Source: Paenibacillus contaminans (lineage in GTDB: Bacteria; Bacillota; Bacilli; Paenibacillales; NBRC-103111). Taken from it: a stretch of DNA of 64,000 nucleotides. The notes beneath the pieces were generated by a model. The model ran no database searches and had not been told where the DNA came from. It was given only the letters and a program-made list of their open reading frames with translations. Each line of letters starts with the position of its first letter. Positions within the stretch are counted from its first letter, which is position 1. Of this stretch, positions 32,421 through 41,986 are shown piece after piece. The stretch lies in contig NZ_QMFB01000022.1 of assembly GCF_003285015.1 (NCBI RefSeq), positions 1-64,000 of the forward strand, read 5' to 3'. The translations under genes and the position numbers were made by a program.

Positions 32421-32493
32421 GTTCTTCCCTCTCTTATCCTGTTTATTCGAAATCCAATTTCGGTCAAGCCGCTGCATGTCACACAACACCAAA

Positions 32494-32516
32494 TGACTAT
32501 TATAACCAATTGGTCA
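32494..32516. promoter_or_regulatory. Putative YhgD operator at the yhgE promoter
   Basis: TGACT-N13-GGTCA, with the same half-sites and spacing as 33156-33178. On the minus strand a TATAAT lies inside it, so a bound repressor would block the yhgE promoter. Confidence 0.6.
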
Positions 32517-32540
32517 TATCAAGGAAAGAAAAACGGCTGC

Positions 32541-33116
32541 CTATTTCACAGCCAGTCCTTCTACGATATACGTTTGAAAAAGCTCGGCAATCTTCTCGTT
32601 GCTAAGCGGCGGGTTCAGCTTTTCCCAATCGTGGACGAAGGCGACATACAGCTTCACAATTACGAACGCCGTAATTTCCGGATCGCAAGTCTTGATTTCG
32701 CCTTTATCCAGCGCCTCCTGTACCTTCTTCTGCACAAAAGCAAGAATGGCCTGCTCAATCTGCCGCATTCCCTCCTGCGCCTTCGGCGTCCCCATTTCCT
32801 TCACTTCGTGAGACAGGCGGATCGTCAGCTCATGCTTTCTGCGGAAATCCAGCAGCTCGTACAGCAGCGGGTGCAAATTATCGAAGAGCGGCTTTTGCGG
32901 ATCCATCACTTTCTCTGCAATTTGCCTCATCTCAACAATAAAATTGTGCATGATTTCGTCGAACAATTCCTCCTTCTGCGCGAAAAAGGTGTAGATCGTT
33001 CCTTTGCCGACTCCGGCGATTTTCGCCACCTGCTCCATCGTGGTCGCCTTATATCCAAAAAACGCGAATGACTTCGTGGCAGCTTCGACGATCTGCTTTC
33101 TGCGGTCTACCGACAT
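32541..33116 (-). CDS. yhgD: TetR/AcrR-family repressor (YhgD-like)
   Basis: Regulator of 191 residues. The N-terminal TetR helix-turn-helix (about 9-55) reads IVEAATKSFAFFGYKATTME followed by KIAGVGKGTIYTFFAQKEEL, and the rest is an alpha-helical ligand-binding domain. It lies directly upstream of the YhgE-like gene in the same direction. Two matching TGACY-N13-GGTCA boxes, one before each gene, suggest that it controls itself and yhgE. The inducer is unknown. Confidence 0.9.
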   Translation of the reverse strand: MSVDRRKQIVEAATKSFAFFGYKATTMEQVAKIAGVGKGTIYTFFAQKEELFDEIMHNFIVEMRQIAEKVMDPQKPLFDNLHPLLYELLDFRRKHELTIRLSHEVKEMGTPKAQEGMRQIEQAILAFVQKKVQEALDKGEIKTCDPEITAFVIVKLYVAFVHDWEKLNPPLSNEKIAELFQTYIVEGLAVK

Positions 33117-33155
33117 GAGCGGATACCTCCTGCAAATGATTTTCCCGAAACCGAC

Positions 33156-33178
33156 TGACCAAAATTATTTTCCGGTCA
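33156..33178. promoter_or_regulatory. Putative YhgD operator upstream of yhgD
   Basis: TGACC-N13-GGTCA, 40 bp upstream of the TetR start codon. The matching half-sites and spacing at 32494-32516 support a shared regulator. Confidence 0.6.
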
Positions 33179-33458
33179 TTTCGTTCTGATTATAAAGCAA
33201 ATATTCTCGTTTCGCAAGTCCACCGTAGTTCGGCTCAGCAGCTTCCGGCAATTTTATCTAAGTTCCACATATCGCTGAAGCAGTACCGTCGGTAAGAAGA
33301 AAATCGAACTCGCATCGCGTATTTTCTGCTTTGCGCCGCTTCTCCGAACGCGGACATGCCAGCACAAAGACAGGTAAATAGAATGGCATTCCCTATTTTT
33401 ATGAAGATTAATCTTGTTTTTTCGCTCAAATAGGTGTAAAGTAGGCAACAACAAATTT

Positions 33459-33473
33459 AAACATCCTATGTTT
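33459..33473. promoter_or_regulatory. Putative GntR operator
   Basis: Perfect dyad AAACAT-CCT-ATGTTT immediately before the GGAGG ribosome binding site of the GntR gene. A weak promoter (TTGTTT 33414, TAAAGT 33437, 17 bp apart) lies upstream. The position would allow simple autorepression. Confidence 0.45.
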
Positions 33474-33487
33474 GGAGGTTTGCAATA

Positions 33488-34198
33488 ATGGAGTTAAAAC
33501 AAGCTTCGCGGACGACGCTTGTCGAGCAGGTCGTTTCGCAAATGGAAGCTCTCATAGAAGAAGCTCAATGGGCCGTCGGAACGCGAATACCAGCCGAGCC
33601 GGACCTGGTGCAGCAGCTCGGCGTCAGCCGAAATACGGTACGGGAAGCCGTCAGGGCGCTGATTCACGCCGGACTTCTGGCTGCGCGACCGGGTGACGGC
33701 ACGTATGTATGCTCGTCCAGCAGCCTCGGTCCCGTTATCAAGAGGCGGCTGCAGCGCTCCAGACTGGAGGAAACGATGGAAGTTCGTCATGCGCTAGAGC
33801 AAGAGGCAGCACGGCTGGCAGCCGAACGACGGACCCCCGAGCAATTGGAGACGCTTCAGGAATGCTTGCGGCTTTGCAGCGAAGCGGCCGAAGCCGCCGA
33901 CCCCGGCGCATACGCGCAAGCGGACTTCCGCCTGCATCGAACGATCGTAGATGCTGCGCATAACGACGTCCTGGCCGAACTTTACGGCCATATTACAGAC
34001 ACCGTCCGTCTGGCGATCGGCAGCGCTTTGGAGCGCCGCTCTCCTTTCCGCCGCCATTTGGAAATGCACGGTAGGCTAGTCGAGGCCATTGCCGCCAAAC
34101 ATCCGCTCGATGCAGCGGATGCCGTACGCGCCATTATCGACCTGTCCTTGACCGCAATCGCGAATTCCGAACTTCAGCATGAGGAGCATCTAGAATGA
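33488..34198 (+). CDS. FadR/GntR-family transcriptional regulator
   Basis: Regulator of 236 residues. The winged helix-turn-helix (about 10-75) shows RIPAEPDLVQQLGVSRNTVR and EAVRALIHAGLLAARPGDGT; the C-terminal FCD domain (about 95-225) holds the Asp/His-rich metal site (DFRLHRTIVDAAHN and HLEMHGRLVEAI). FCD-type GntR proteins sense small carboxylic acids. It overlaps the MFS gene by 4 bases (ATGA), so the pair is coupled and it probably regulates the transporter in response to its substrate. Start ATG follows GGAGG. Confidence 0.93.
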   Translation: MELKQASRTTLVEQVVSQMEALIEEAQWAVGTRIPAEPDLVQQLGVSRNTVREAVRALIHAGLLAARPGDGTYVCSSSSLGPVIKRRLQRSRLEETMEVRHALEQEAARLAAERRTPEQLETLQECLRLCSEAAEAADPGAYAQADFRLHRTIVDAAHNDVLAELYGHITDTVRLAIGSALERRSPFRRHLEMHGRLVEAIAAKHPLDAADAVRAIIDLSLTAIANSELQHEEHLE

Positions 34199-35424
34199 CA
34201 CCGAAACAGGCATCCGTTTTACAACCTAACGCTAACGCTTCATCTTCATACGCCGCATCGGTGGGACTGCTCATCCTCGGCATTATTCTTGTGGCAGCCA
34301 ACCTGCGGGCGCCTATTACGGCGGTCGGCCCGATCATCGGTGAAATTCGCGGCTCCATCGGCCTCTCCAACACGATGGCCGGATTTTTAACGACGCTGCC
34401 GCTGCTCGCCTTTGCTCTTCTGTCTCCTTTCGCGCCTAGTCTTGCCGCCCGATTCGGCACGGAGACTACACTGTTTGCAGGCATGGTCGTCCTGACCGTC
34501 GGTATCGTGATTCGTTCGCTGCCCGGCGCAGCGGCTCTATTTGCGGGCACTGCCATACTCGGGCTGGCGATTGCGGCTTGCAACGTACTCGTCCCCAGCC
34601 TGCTAAAGAGAGACTTCCCTCACAAAATCGGCTTAATGACCGGCATATACTCCGTATCCATGAATTTATGCGGGGCGATCGCCTCCGGCGTCAGCATGCC
34701 GCTTACACGGAAGCTTTCCCTCGGATGGGGCGGAGCGCTCGGCTGCTGGGCGATCCTCTCCTGCATCGCCGCCGTCGTGTGGCTGCCTTTGCTCCGTCTG
34801 CAGAGAAAACAGGGCAACCCAACGGCCCAGTCGAAAAAAGGCAACCCCCGACTATGGCGTTCGCCCCTTGCCTGGACGGTCACCATCTATATGGGCCTGC
34901 AATCGCTTATGTTTTACGTCATCGTGGCATGGATTCCGGAAATTTTGCTCCAATACGGGCTAAGCGCCGAGTTCGCAGGTTGGATGCTTTCGCTCATGCA
35001 GTTCGTGCTGCTTGCCGTCTCCTTCGTCGTTCCGCTGATCGCCGCGCGTCTCTCCAGCCAGAGAGGGCTTGTAGCCATCGCAGCCGGTTGCTTCGCAGCC
35101 GGCGTTATCGGATTGCTAAGCGGCAATATGTCGCTTGCCGTTCTTTGGTTCGCCCTTCTCGGAATGGGCGGTGGCGGATCATTCAGCCTGGCGATGATGT
35201 TCATCGTCCTGCGTTCCCGAGACGCGCAGCAGTCCGCCTCGCTTTCCGGCATGTCCCAATCCGCAGGCTATTTGCTTGCCGCCGCCGGACCGACGCTGTT
35301 CGGGCTGCTCCACGATGTGACGGAAAGCTGGACGATCCCGCTTCTGCTGCTCGTCGCCGTATCCGGCTTGCTATTGATTTTCGGGTTCATCGCCGGACGC
35401 AAAGGGTATGTGACCGGGAGTTGA
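34195..35424 (+). CDS. MFS transporter, CynX/NimT (YycB) family
   Basis: Twelve-helix secondary transporter of 409 residues. The N-terminal ANLRAPITAVGPIIGEIRGS is characteristic of the CynX/NimT cyanate/2-nitroimidazole group, and FGTETTLFAG covers the loop between helices 2 and 3. The true substrate is unknown; B. subtilis YycB of this family has been linked to nitroimidazole export. Translationally coupled to the GntR gene. Confidence 0.9.
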   Translation: MTPKQASVLQPNANASSSYAASVGLLILGIILVAANLRAPITAVGPIIGEIRGSIGLSNTMAGFLTTLPLLAFALLSPFAPSLAARFGTETTLFAGMVVLTVGIVIRSLPGAAALFAGTAILGLAIAACNVLVPSLLKRDFPHKIGLMTGIYSVSMNLCGAIASGVSMPLTRKLSLGWGGALGCWAILSCIAAVVWLPLLRLQRKQGNPTAQSKKGNPRLWRSPLAWTVTIYMGLQSLMFYVIVAWIPEILLQYGLSAEFAGWMLSLMQFVLLAVSFVVPLIAARLSSQRGLVAIAAGCFAAGVIGLLSGNMSLAVLWFALLGMGGGGSFSLAMMFIVLRSRDAQQSASLSGMSQSAGYLLAAAGPTLFGLLHDVTESWTIPLLLLVAVSGLLLIFGFIAGRKGYVTGS

Positions 35425-35434
35425 CCGGCATCTG

Positions 35435-35485
35435 GGATAATCGCTTCGCCGTCCTATAAGGATAGGCGCGTTTACCGATGAAATA
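35435..35485 (+). repeat. Partial copy of the ~85-bp repeat
   Basis: GGATAATCGCTTCGCCGTCC, then AGGCGCGTTTACCGATGAAAT; similarity fades afterwards. It follows the MFS stop codon by 10 bp. Confidence 0.65.
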
Positions 35486-35881
35486 CTAGGCCTATGTGAA
35501 ACATATAAATACTGATATTTAATGAAAAACCGTCCGAAAATCACGGGCGGTTCTTCGTGTTATGAACCGTTGATAATTCGGCTAGAGGAAATTGTCGATG
35601 TGAATCGATACGGCGAAGTGTTCCATATGTCGATATGGACCGAACAGCCGGCGCAATGCGAGAAAGGCCATCGGGCCCGTTCGGCAAATCATCTTGGGAT
35701 GGCAAATTTACAGCCACGGCTGTCGGTACATTGATCTGTTGCTCTGGTAATTGGGACGCCCGGTGAAAGTATTGCATGCTGGAACGAATGTCGGAACAAA
35801 TTGAATATAAATGGAAGGTGGCAATGCTGGAAGTGAATTGTACTGACTGGCTCAATCTTACAATGGCAAGGACGTACGCTT
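35486..35881. other. Non-coding region after the MFS gene
   Basis: Short frames on both strands have no ribosome binding site or protein-like composition. No promoter, repeat or domain is evident. Confidence 0.4.
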
Positions 35882-36160
35882 AGTGGAGAAAACCTCATTG
35901 TTCATAAGGCTGTCCTCACTATCCCACCGCTAAAACGATCGTTCTCGCCGAATAGTGAGGCAAACGCAACTATCAATTTCGTTTGCCTTATTATTAGTTG
36001 CGTTTGCCTCATTATCTCGCCGGAACACGGGTTTTCCGCGAGGGATAGTGAGGGTGGCCTCACTGATAATAACCTTTGCCTCATTATGCCTCCCGAACAT
36101 GGGTTTTCGGTGAGAGATAGTGAAACTTGCCTTAGTAGCAGCAGTTTTTACCTTACTAGT
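35882..36160 (-). repeat. GAGGCAAA-type dispersed repeat, minus orientation
   Basis: Reverse-oriented, longer copy (about 280 bp) of the element at 13741-13955. It contains a 21-bp inverted repeat with one mismatch: ATAGTGAGGCAAACGCAAC (from 35952) and its complement (35995-36015), with a 22-nt loop. Internal repeats carry TGCCTCATTAT and GGGTTTTC. Confidence 0.8.
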
Positions 36161-36209
36161 TCTCCAGGACACAAGTTATCAGCAGCTTGGAATATGTAAA
36201 ACTCTGAGG

Positions 36210-36258
36210 TTTTCGGTCTTCGGTCTTCGGTCTTCGGTTTTCGGTTTTCGGTTTTCGG
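36210..36258. repeat. 7-bp tandem repeat
   Basis: Seven perfect heptamers: TTTTCGG, three TCTTCGG, three TTTTCGG. It lies in non-coding DNA 330 bp before the binding site of the heparinase-like operon. Confidence 0.9.
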
Positions 36259-36590
36259 GTTGATGACGACGATAAAGTGTGCGGTTTCAGCATCGAAAGT
36301 AACGGCATCTAACTCACAACGAATTTCCTCACCTCCACTATCCTCTCAAACTCCGGAATTGAACACACCGCCTTCTGAATCACTGAACATCCCTTCACTT
36401 CCCTCTCAATATCCGTCTCCGCATCGGTAACCAGTCGCTCACCTCCAATCTACGCCCCCTCCCATATGCATCGCGGTATAAAGCCCTATAGGACAGCGAT
36501 CTTCCGATCGGTTAAGCCCGCTTAAATATGTACTATTGACGGTTCGATCGCCCGAATACTACTCTAAAGCTTGTTAAGCGAGCCTTTTTC
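36259..36590. other. Non-coding region upstream of the heparinase-like gene
   Basis: No gene is supported. It presumably holds the promoter of the heparinase-like gene, but no hexamer pair is convincing. Confidence 0.35.
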
Positions 36591-36605
36591 GGAAAGCGCT
36601 TGCAA
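36591..36605 (-). promoter_or_regulatory. Putative cre (CcpA) box upstream of the heparinase-like gene
   Basis: The minus strand reads TTGCAAGCGCTTTCC, which matches the cre consensus WTGNAANCGNWNNCW at 14 of 15 positions. It is 81 bp before the start codon, as expected for catabolite repression of a polysaccharide-degradation operon. Confidence 0.65.
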
Positions 36606-36686
36606 CAAACAAACGAGCAATGCCCCATCCCAGAGAGCGCACATGTAAGCACATTTATTCATCTTAAACTTAAAGGAGGAAATGGA

Positions 36687-39600
36687 TTGAACGTGACAGC
36701 TTATGTAAAGAAAAAGCTGGCCTGCCTTCTTGTCTCCGCCCTGTTGCTCGGGATCGGACTGCCGGCTCCCGGCACGCTGACGGGAACGGCTTTCGCCGAA
36801 GGCCCGAATGCCGCTGATATCGGCAGTATACCTGCACCGGACGATGCAGCGCCCCTCGATCCGGACGCCGCGAGCGGCGGCGATATGCAACCGGCGGCTG
36901 CAAGCATGCCGGACGACAGTCCCGCTTTATTAACCGCGGCCCCCAACCCGGTCGCAAACGGCAGCTTCGAAGCGACGGACGCGCTCGGCATGCCGTCAGG
37001 ATGGGCGTTCGCCAGGTTCAGCGGATCGTACGCCGCCACCGTGGATACGGCGGTTTACGCCGACGGACTGCAATCCCTGCGCATTCAAGCCGCGCAAACG
37101 GCTAGAGTCGCCGCCTACCAGGATGTGCCCGTAACCGGCGGTCAAAGCGTAACGTTAAGTCAAAGCTTAAAGCTGGAAAACATCGTTTCCGCAAGCTTAG
37201 GAGTAACGATTCGCGTACAATATTACAATGCGGCAGGCAGCAATTTGGGCAGCACGTTTTACGGCGGATGGAAAGGAACGCAAAATTGGTTCCGTCAAGG
37301 CTTTGTCCTGCAGCCTCCGGCCGCTGCCGTAAAAGCAAGACTGGAATATTTCCTGTGGGAAGCTTCAGGATCCGTTTGGTTCGACGCGATCCGGCTCGAT
37401 GAAGCTCCGCTTGCAATCGAAAAAATCCGCAATGGCGGCTTCGAATATCACGACGGCAGCGGAAAGCCGGCGGATTGGTCGTTCGCCAAATTCAGCGGAA
37501 CGTCCGAAGCGGCGGTTAGCGCTGCCGACTATCGGGAAGGACTCAAGTCGCTCCGCATTCACGCTGCGGCGCCTGCGCGGGTCAGCGCCGTCCAAGACAT
37601 CACCGTCACTCCCGGACAATATGTCAAGCTAAGTCAGTGGGTAAAGACGGAAGCCGTCGAAGGCGAGCTAGGGGCCGTGCTTCGCGTGCAATATTACGAT
37701 TCGGCAAATACGAGCCTTAGCACCGTCTATTTCGACCAATGGAAAGGAACGAACGACTGGTTCTTGTCCACCTACTTTATTCGGCCGCCGGCTAACGCCG
37801 TGAAAGCAAGACTCGAATTTTTCCTATGGAATTCTTCGGGAACGCTATGGCTGGATGACGTATCGGCCGTTTCCAGCAAATATCCGCCGCCGTCCGTCTC
37901 GAAAGCCGTTTACCGGCCGAACGGGCAAGCGCAGCTATTTTGGAATCCGGGGACTGTAACGGGCAGCGGCGTAACGGTTTCCGTTTATGCGCATTCCGCG
38001 CCGCTTGACGACAGCAATCTCCCGTCGGCCGTTCTTGTACAGTCTGGCTTCCCGATTGCGGCAGGGAATGCGGCGTTCGTCATCGATCCCAACGCTTACC
38101 CTTATGTCGGCATAGTCGTTCACCATCCGTCCGACGGGGACTCGGCGGTGGCCGGCAAACGTCTTGAGCCTTATCGGGTTCCGGTTCCGCTGACATTCGA
38201 AAGCGTTCGCGGATTTGACGGAAACATCGTGTCGGCATGGAAAGTATCGAACGAGGACTCCGTGCTCCTGACGGGCGCAACCGTTTCCTTGTATACCTCC
38301 GACGTGCCGGTAACGGAACAAAATATCGCGCAAGCCCGCCTGTTAAGCAGCGGCATTCCCGCAGCCCGTGCAAGCGCAGAAAGCGCTCCTGGAGGAAGCT
38401 CGGCAACCGATACGCATATCGGCATGGTGATAACCGATTCGCAAGGCACGGCATCCGCCGTCATTCCAGCGGAGATCAAGTCGGTTCCGCAAATTTTGCC
38501 GAAGGTCGACGACCAGGCTCCTGCGGTTCGAAGCCATCCGTTTTTGTTTTACACGTCCGAAGCGCTCGATAACGCCAAGACCAAAATAACGACCTACACG
38601 TGGGCGAGCAATGCTCTTCAACAGCTGAAAAAACGCGTCGACCCGCTTGTCTCGGCGCCTGAGGTCGTTTACCCGACGTTCGGCACCGGTTCGCGCGACG
38701 CCTCCGACCCGATTATTCAGTTTATGACGAAAACGAGGGATGCCGGGCTCTTGTACCAATTGACGAACGAACCGCAATATGCCGAGTACGTCAAAAAAGT
38801 GCTGCTTGGTCTTGCTTCCTCTTATTTGGATTTGCCTTATGTAGACGCCACGCGGGCGCGCTGGGATTTCGAGCTGCTGGCGGAAATCCGGCATATGATG
38901 CATTTGATGAGCGCATATGATTTGATTATGCCGAGCGGAATTTTAAATGCGGAGGAGCAAAGCCTGATCAAAAATCGGCTGTTCCTGACGAATTACGAGA
39001 ACAGCAGACGTTATATCGAAATCTATCCGAATATGCGCTATTCGAACTGGGTGACCTGGATGGATTTCTCCGTCGGAGCGACGGGGATCCTGTTGAACCG
39101 TCCAGATTGGGTCGATTTTGCGGTTAACCATCCGGTAACCGGCATCAAGAACAACCTGCTGAACAATGTGAACGAAGACGGATTTTTTCTCGAAAACTCT
39201 GTCGCTTATCTGAAATTCACCACCGCAGCCGCCATCGGTTTCGCCGAGGCTCTGTACCACTCGAATCTGGACCTGTATCATACGCCGATAAGCGGCATCC
39301 GGGAGAGGGACGGTCTGAGCATACAAAACAAGTATCCGATCCGGGAAATGCTCGCCGCGCTCGATTATTACCGGTTCTCAAACAACGCCGTGCCGCCTGT
39401 CGGGGATTCCGGCATCATTTCGTACAGCCCGCTGATCAGCATCATGCTGAACGAAAGCGAGCTCGCTTATGCGCGATACGGGCTCGATCCCGATCTCGGC
39501 AAGGCGCTGGCCGCCGCGATCGGCTACGACCGCTCGGGAATGCCGCGCGACGCCGGATTTATTTACGCCGAGCCGCTCGACGCGATCGCGCAGGGGCCGT

Positions 39601-41813
39601 TTACGATCGGCACGAACGATTTCGCGAACGCCGGCTACAATTGGCTCGGCAGCACCGTATTGGAAGATACGGGTGCGGCGTTCTTCCGTTCTTCCGGAGG
39701 CGGAAACGCGAGCAATCTCAACATGTATTGGGATCCTTACGGCGCAGCCACAGGCCACTACCATTCGGATAAATTAAGCTTGAATATTCATATGCTCGGA
39801 CAAAAAGCCATCCAGGAAGCGGGCTCCTTCGCCTACGACCAAACGGGACCTCAGATCCCCTGGGGCCGGACAACGCTTGCCCACAATACGATTGTGGTAG
39901 ACGAAACAAGCCAGGCGCCGCAAGCTTTCGCTCCATGGGCGATGTGGGCCGGCGATACGGCCGCACGGTCTTCGGCGGGCGAAAAGAAAGCGCTGGGCAT
40001 CGGCCCCCTATTCAAGGTTATCCGCGCTTACAATGACACGGCGTATGGCGGAGTATTGCCGATATACGGCTCCACCTTCAGCCAGACCAAGCTCGAAGAC
40101 CGCCTGTTCGATACGAAGCTCGACCGGACCGTAGCGATGATCGGCGATTACGTCATCGATCTGTTTCATGCAAGCAGTCCCGGACAGCATCAATACGATT
40201 ACCCGCTTCATTTTCCCGTCCCGCAGCAATCGGGCACGTACGCCGGCGATACGCCGCTGCAGCCGTCTTCCGGTCCGCTCGGCGCGAAGAACGGCTACGA
40301 CAAAGTCGATTCCGTCAGCCGCGCGGCGACGGATCAGGACTGGACTTACACGCTGGCGCTGGACGACGCCAATGTCGGCATTCGCATGATCGGCGAACCT
40401 GGCACCGAAATCATCAAGGGTTCGACGATCGGCAATAATTCGATACTGCTCGCTCGAAGGAGCGGCCGGCAGGAAACGCACTACGCTTCTTTATTCGAGC
40501 CTTACACGAACGCATCCAATATTGTGCAGTTCGCATATACGCCGGTTGCCGGTCCGGTCAAAGGGCTGAAAGTGGAGCGTTTGGACGGCGGCAAAGATTA
40601 CTTGCTGGTCGGGCAAGGAACTGGCGTTAAGTCAGCTTCCGAAACGACGCTGTCAACGGACGGCAACGTCGCATTCAAGCGCCTTGATCCGGCCGGAGCG
40701 ACTGCCGCGCTCGCGTTCACCGAAGGGACGAACGCGTCTGCTGGAACTGTCTCCATAGGGAGCGACCGGCAAGCAGGCAGTCTGCAATGGACGAAGCTCG
40801 GCTCCGGCAGCGCCAGGATCGATTTTATGGGCGATTCCGGCACGGTCATTACGGTTGCCGACGTACCGTCCGATCGGAACGTGTATGTACTGGATGCCGA
40901 CGGTCAGGCGGTCAACCAGCTTGCGGCCGTTCGCAGCGGCAGCCAAGTATCGTTCGCAGCCGGGTCGGAGCGCCAGGCATTCTGCATCTGCACCGCCGGG
41001 GCGCTTACAGAGCTGCCGCCGGCCGACAAAGTAACCGTGGAAAGCGACAATCCTTACGCCAATTTACCGTCGGCGGTTCTGGGCGAGCCGGGCGGCGACA
41101 GCCCGGGCAGCGTTAAAATAACCGTGGAAGCGGAGCAAATCGCCGAGCAATCCGGAGGCAGCGTCACGCTGACGGATAAGCCGGGAGCTCAACCTGCCGG
41201 CACGATCAACTCGTTCAGGGGCTGGGACAATATCGGACATACGATCCGTTGGAACATGCATGTCGACAATCCCGGGCAATACATGGTCCGGTTCCGCTAT
41301 GCCGCCGCGCTCGATCAATCGTACCGGACGTTCCGCATCGACAATTCCGGCGATTACAACATCTACTTCCCGAATACGGGCGGCTGGAATGATTGGGATC
41401 TCACGGGGCTGCATACACCGAACGGCGGCTACCTCCTATTCACGCTGACGGAAGGAGATCATACGATCACGATGACGAATTCCAGCTTGGCGGACGGCAC
41501 CGGCACAAATCTGGATTACATCGAGCTCGTCCGGATCGAGGATACGCCTATGAGCGTTGCGGTCATGAGCGGCCTAATCGATCGTTTTGCCGGGCTGGAC
41601 GAACTTCGCGGACCGCTGCTCCCGCAGCTGAGAAATCGTCTGAACCAAGCGGAGCATCATTTCGGCAAAGGACATAACGAGCAAGCGGAGAAGCATATGA
41701 ACGACTTCATCGCAAGCTTGCAGAAAGGATCCATGCAGCAGCACATTTCCGCAACAGCGAAAGCCGAGCTGCTGGCCGGCGCGAACGCACTCCTCGCCGT
41801 TTGGCGGGATTGA
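36687..41813 (+). CDS. Secreted multi-domain heparinase II/III-like polysaccharide lyase
   Basis: Exported protein of 1708 residues. A TTG start (36687) lies 7 nt after AAAGGAGG; a signal peptide follows (LACLLVSALLLGIGLPAPG). Two similar CBM-like domains (about 85-225 and 240-390) share SFEYHDG/GGF and WKGTQNWF/WKGTNDWF features. After a linker comes an alpha/alpha-toroid domain (about 610-950) and a heparinase II/III beta-sandwich with HYHSDKLSLNIH (His1024, His1026). The C terminus has a CBM6/35-like domain (about 1470-1615) and a helical tail. The substrate is probably an acidic polysaccharide. It heads locus B and is preceded by a cre box. Named by fold; no activity is proven. Confidence 0.85.
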   Translation: MNVTAYVKKKLACLLVSALLLGIGLPAPGTLTGTAFAEGPNAADIGSIPAPDDAAPLDPDAASGGDMQPAAASMPDDSPALLTAAPNPVANGSFEATDALGMPSGWAFARFSGSYAATVDTAVYADGLQSLRIQAAQTARVAAYQDVPVTGGQSVTLSQSLKLENIVSASLGVTIRVQYYNAAGSNLGSTFYGGWKGTQNWFRQGFVLQPPAAAVKARLEYFLWEASGSVWFDAIRLDEAPLAIEKIRNGGFEYHDGSGKPADWSFAKFSGTSEAAVSAADYREGLKSLRIHAAAPARVSAVQDITVTPGQYVKLSQWVKTEAVEGELGAVLRVQYYDSANTSLSTVYFDQWKGTNDWFLSTYFIRPPANAVKARLEFFLWNSSGTLWLDDVSAVSSKYPPPSVSKAVYRPNGQAQLFWNPGTVTGSGVTVSVYAHSAPLDDSNLPSAVLVQSGFPIAAGNAAFVIDPNAYPYVGIVVHHPSDGDSAVAGKRLEPYRVPVPLTFESVRGFDGNIVSAWKVSNEDSVLLTGATVSLYTSDVPVTEQNIAQARLLSSGIPAARASAESAPGGSSATDTHIGMVITDSQGTASAVIPAEIKSVPQILPKVDDQAPAVRSHPFLFYTSEALDNAKTKITTYTWASNALQQLKKRVDPLVSAPEVVYPTFGTGSRDASDPIIQFMTKTRDAGLLYQLTNEPQYAEYVKKVLLGLASSYLDLPYVDATRARWDFELLAEIRHMMHLMSAYDLIMPSGILNAEEQSLIKNRLFLTNYENSRRYIEIYPNMRYSNWVTWMDFSVGATGILLNRPDWVDFAVNHPVTGIKNNLLNNVNEDGFFLENSVAYLKFTTAAAIGFAEALYHSNLDLYHTPISGIRERDGLSIQNKYPIREMLAALDYYRFSNNAVPPVGDSGIISYSPLISIMLNESELAYARYGLDPDLGKALAAAIGYDRSGMPRDAGFIYAEPLDAIAQGPFTIGTNDFANAGYNWLGSTVLEDTGAAFFRSSGGGNASNLNMYWDPYGAATGHYHSDKLSLNIHMLGQKAIQEAGSFAYDQTGPQIPWGRTTLAHNTIVVDETSQAPQAFAPWAMWAGDTAARSSAGEKKALGIGPLFKVIRAYNDTAYGGVLPIYGSTFSQTKLEDRLFDTKLDRTVAMIGDYVIDLFHASSPGQHQYDYPLHFPVPQQSGTYAGDTPLQPSSGPLGAKNGYDKVDSVSRAATDQDWTYTLALDDANVGIRMIGEPGTEIIKGSTIGNNSILLARRSGRQETHYASLFEPYTNASNIVQFAYTPVAGPVKGLKVERLDGGKDYLLVGQGTGVKSASETTLSTDGNVAFKRLDPAGATAALAFTEGTNASAGTVSIGSDRQAGSLQWTKLGSGSARIDFMGDSGTVITVADVPSDRNVYVLDADGQAVNQLAAVRSGSQVSFAAGSERQAFCICTAGALTELPPADKVTVESDNPYANLPSAVLGEPGGDSPGSVKITVEAEQIAEQSGGSVTLTDKPGAQPAGTINSFRGWDNIGHTIRWNMHVDNPGQYMVRFRYAAALDQSYRTFRIDNSGDYNIYFPNTGGWNDWDLTGLHTPNGGYLLFTLTEGDHTITMTNSSLADGTGTNLDYIELVRIEDTPMSVAVMSGLIDRFAGLDELRGPLLPQLRNRLNQAEHHFGKGHNEQAEKHMNDFIASLQKGSMQQHISATAKAELLAGANALLAVWRD

Positions 41814-41822
41814 TTCCATCAG

Positions 41823-41850
41823 GCGCCCTACCGACGGTGGGGCGCTTTTT
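41823..41850 (+). terminator. Terminator of the heparinase-like gene
   Basis: Stem GCGCCC-T-ACC/GGT-G-GGGCGC followed by TTTTT, 10 bp after the stop codon. Confidence 0.8.
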
Positions 41851-41986
41851 CCGCCTTATCTCGAAAAGGCATTTCACATATGGGATTTAAACGAGCTTCC
41901 ATATTCTCTCGAAAAAGGGGACGGGACGACTTATACTGAAATGGACAAATATTCCGTTGATACCATTCGCAAGGAGGCCATCACGC

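Noticed and set aside
34578..35459. 293-residue plus-strand frame rich in Arg
   Set aside because: Shadow of the MFS gene in another frame; the MFS frame has clear transmembrane helices.
35522..35734. Small plus-strand frame after the MFS gene
   Set aside because: Starts in repeat-like DNA and shows no known domain or start signal.
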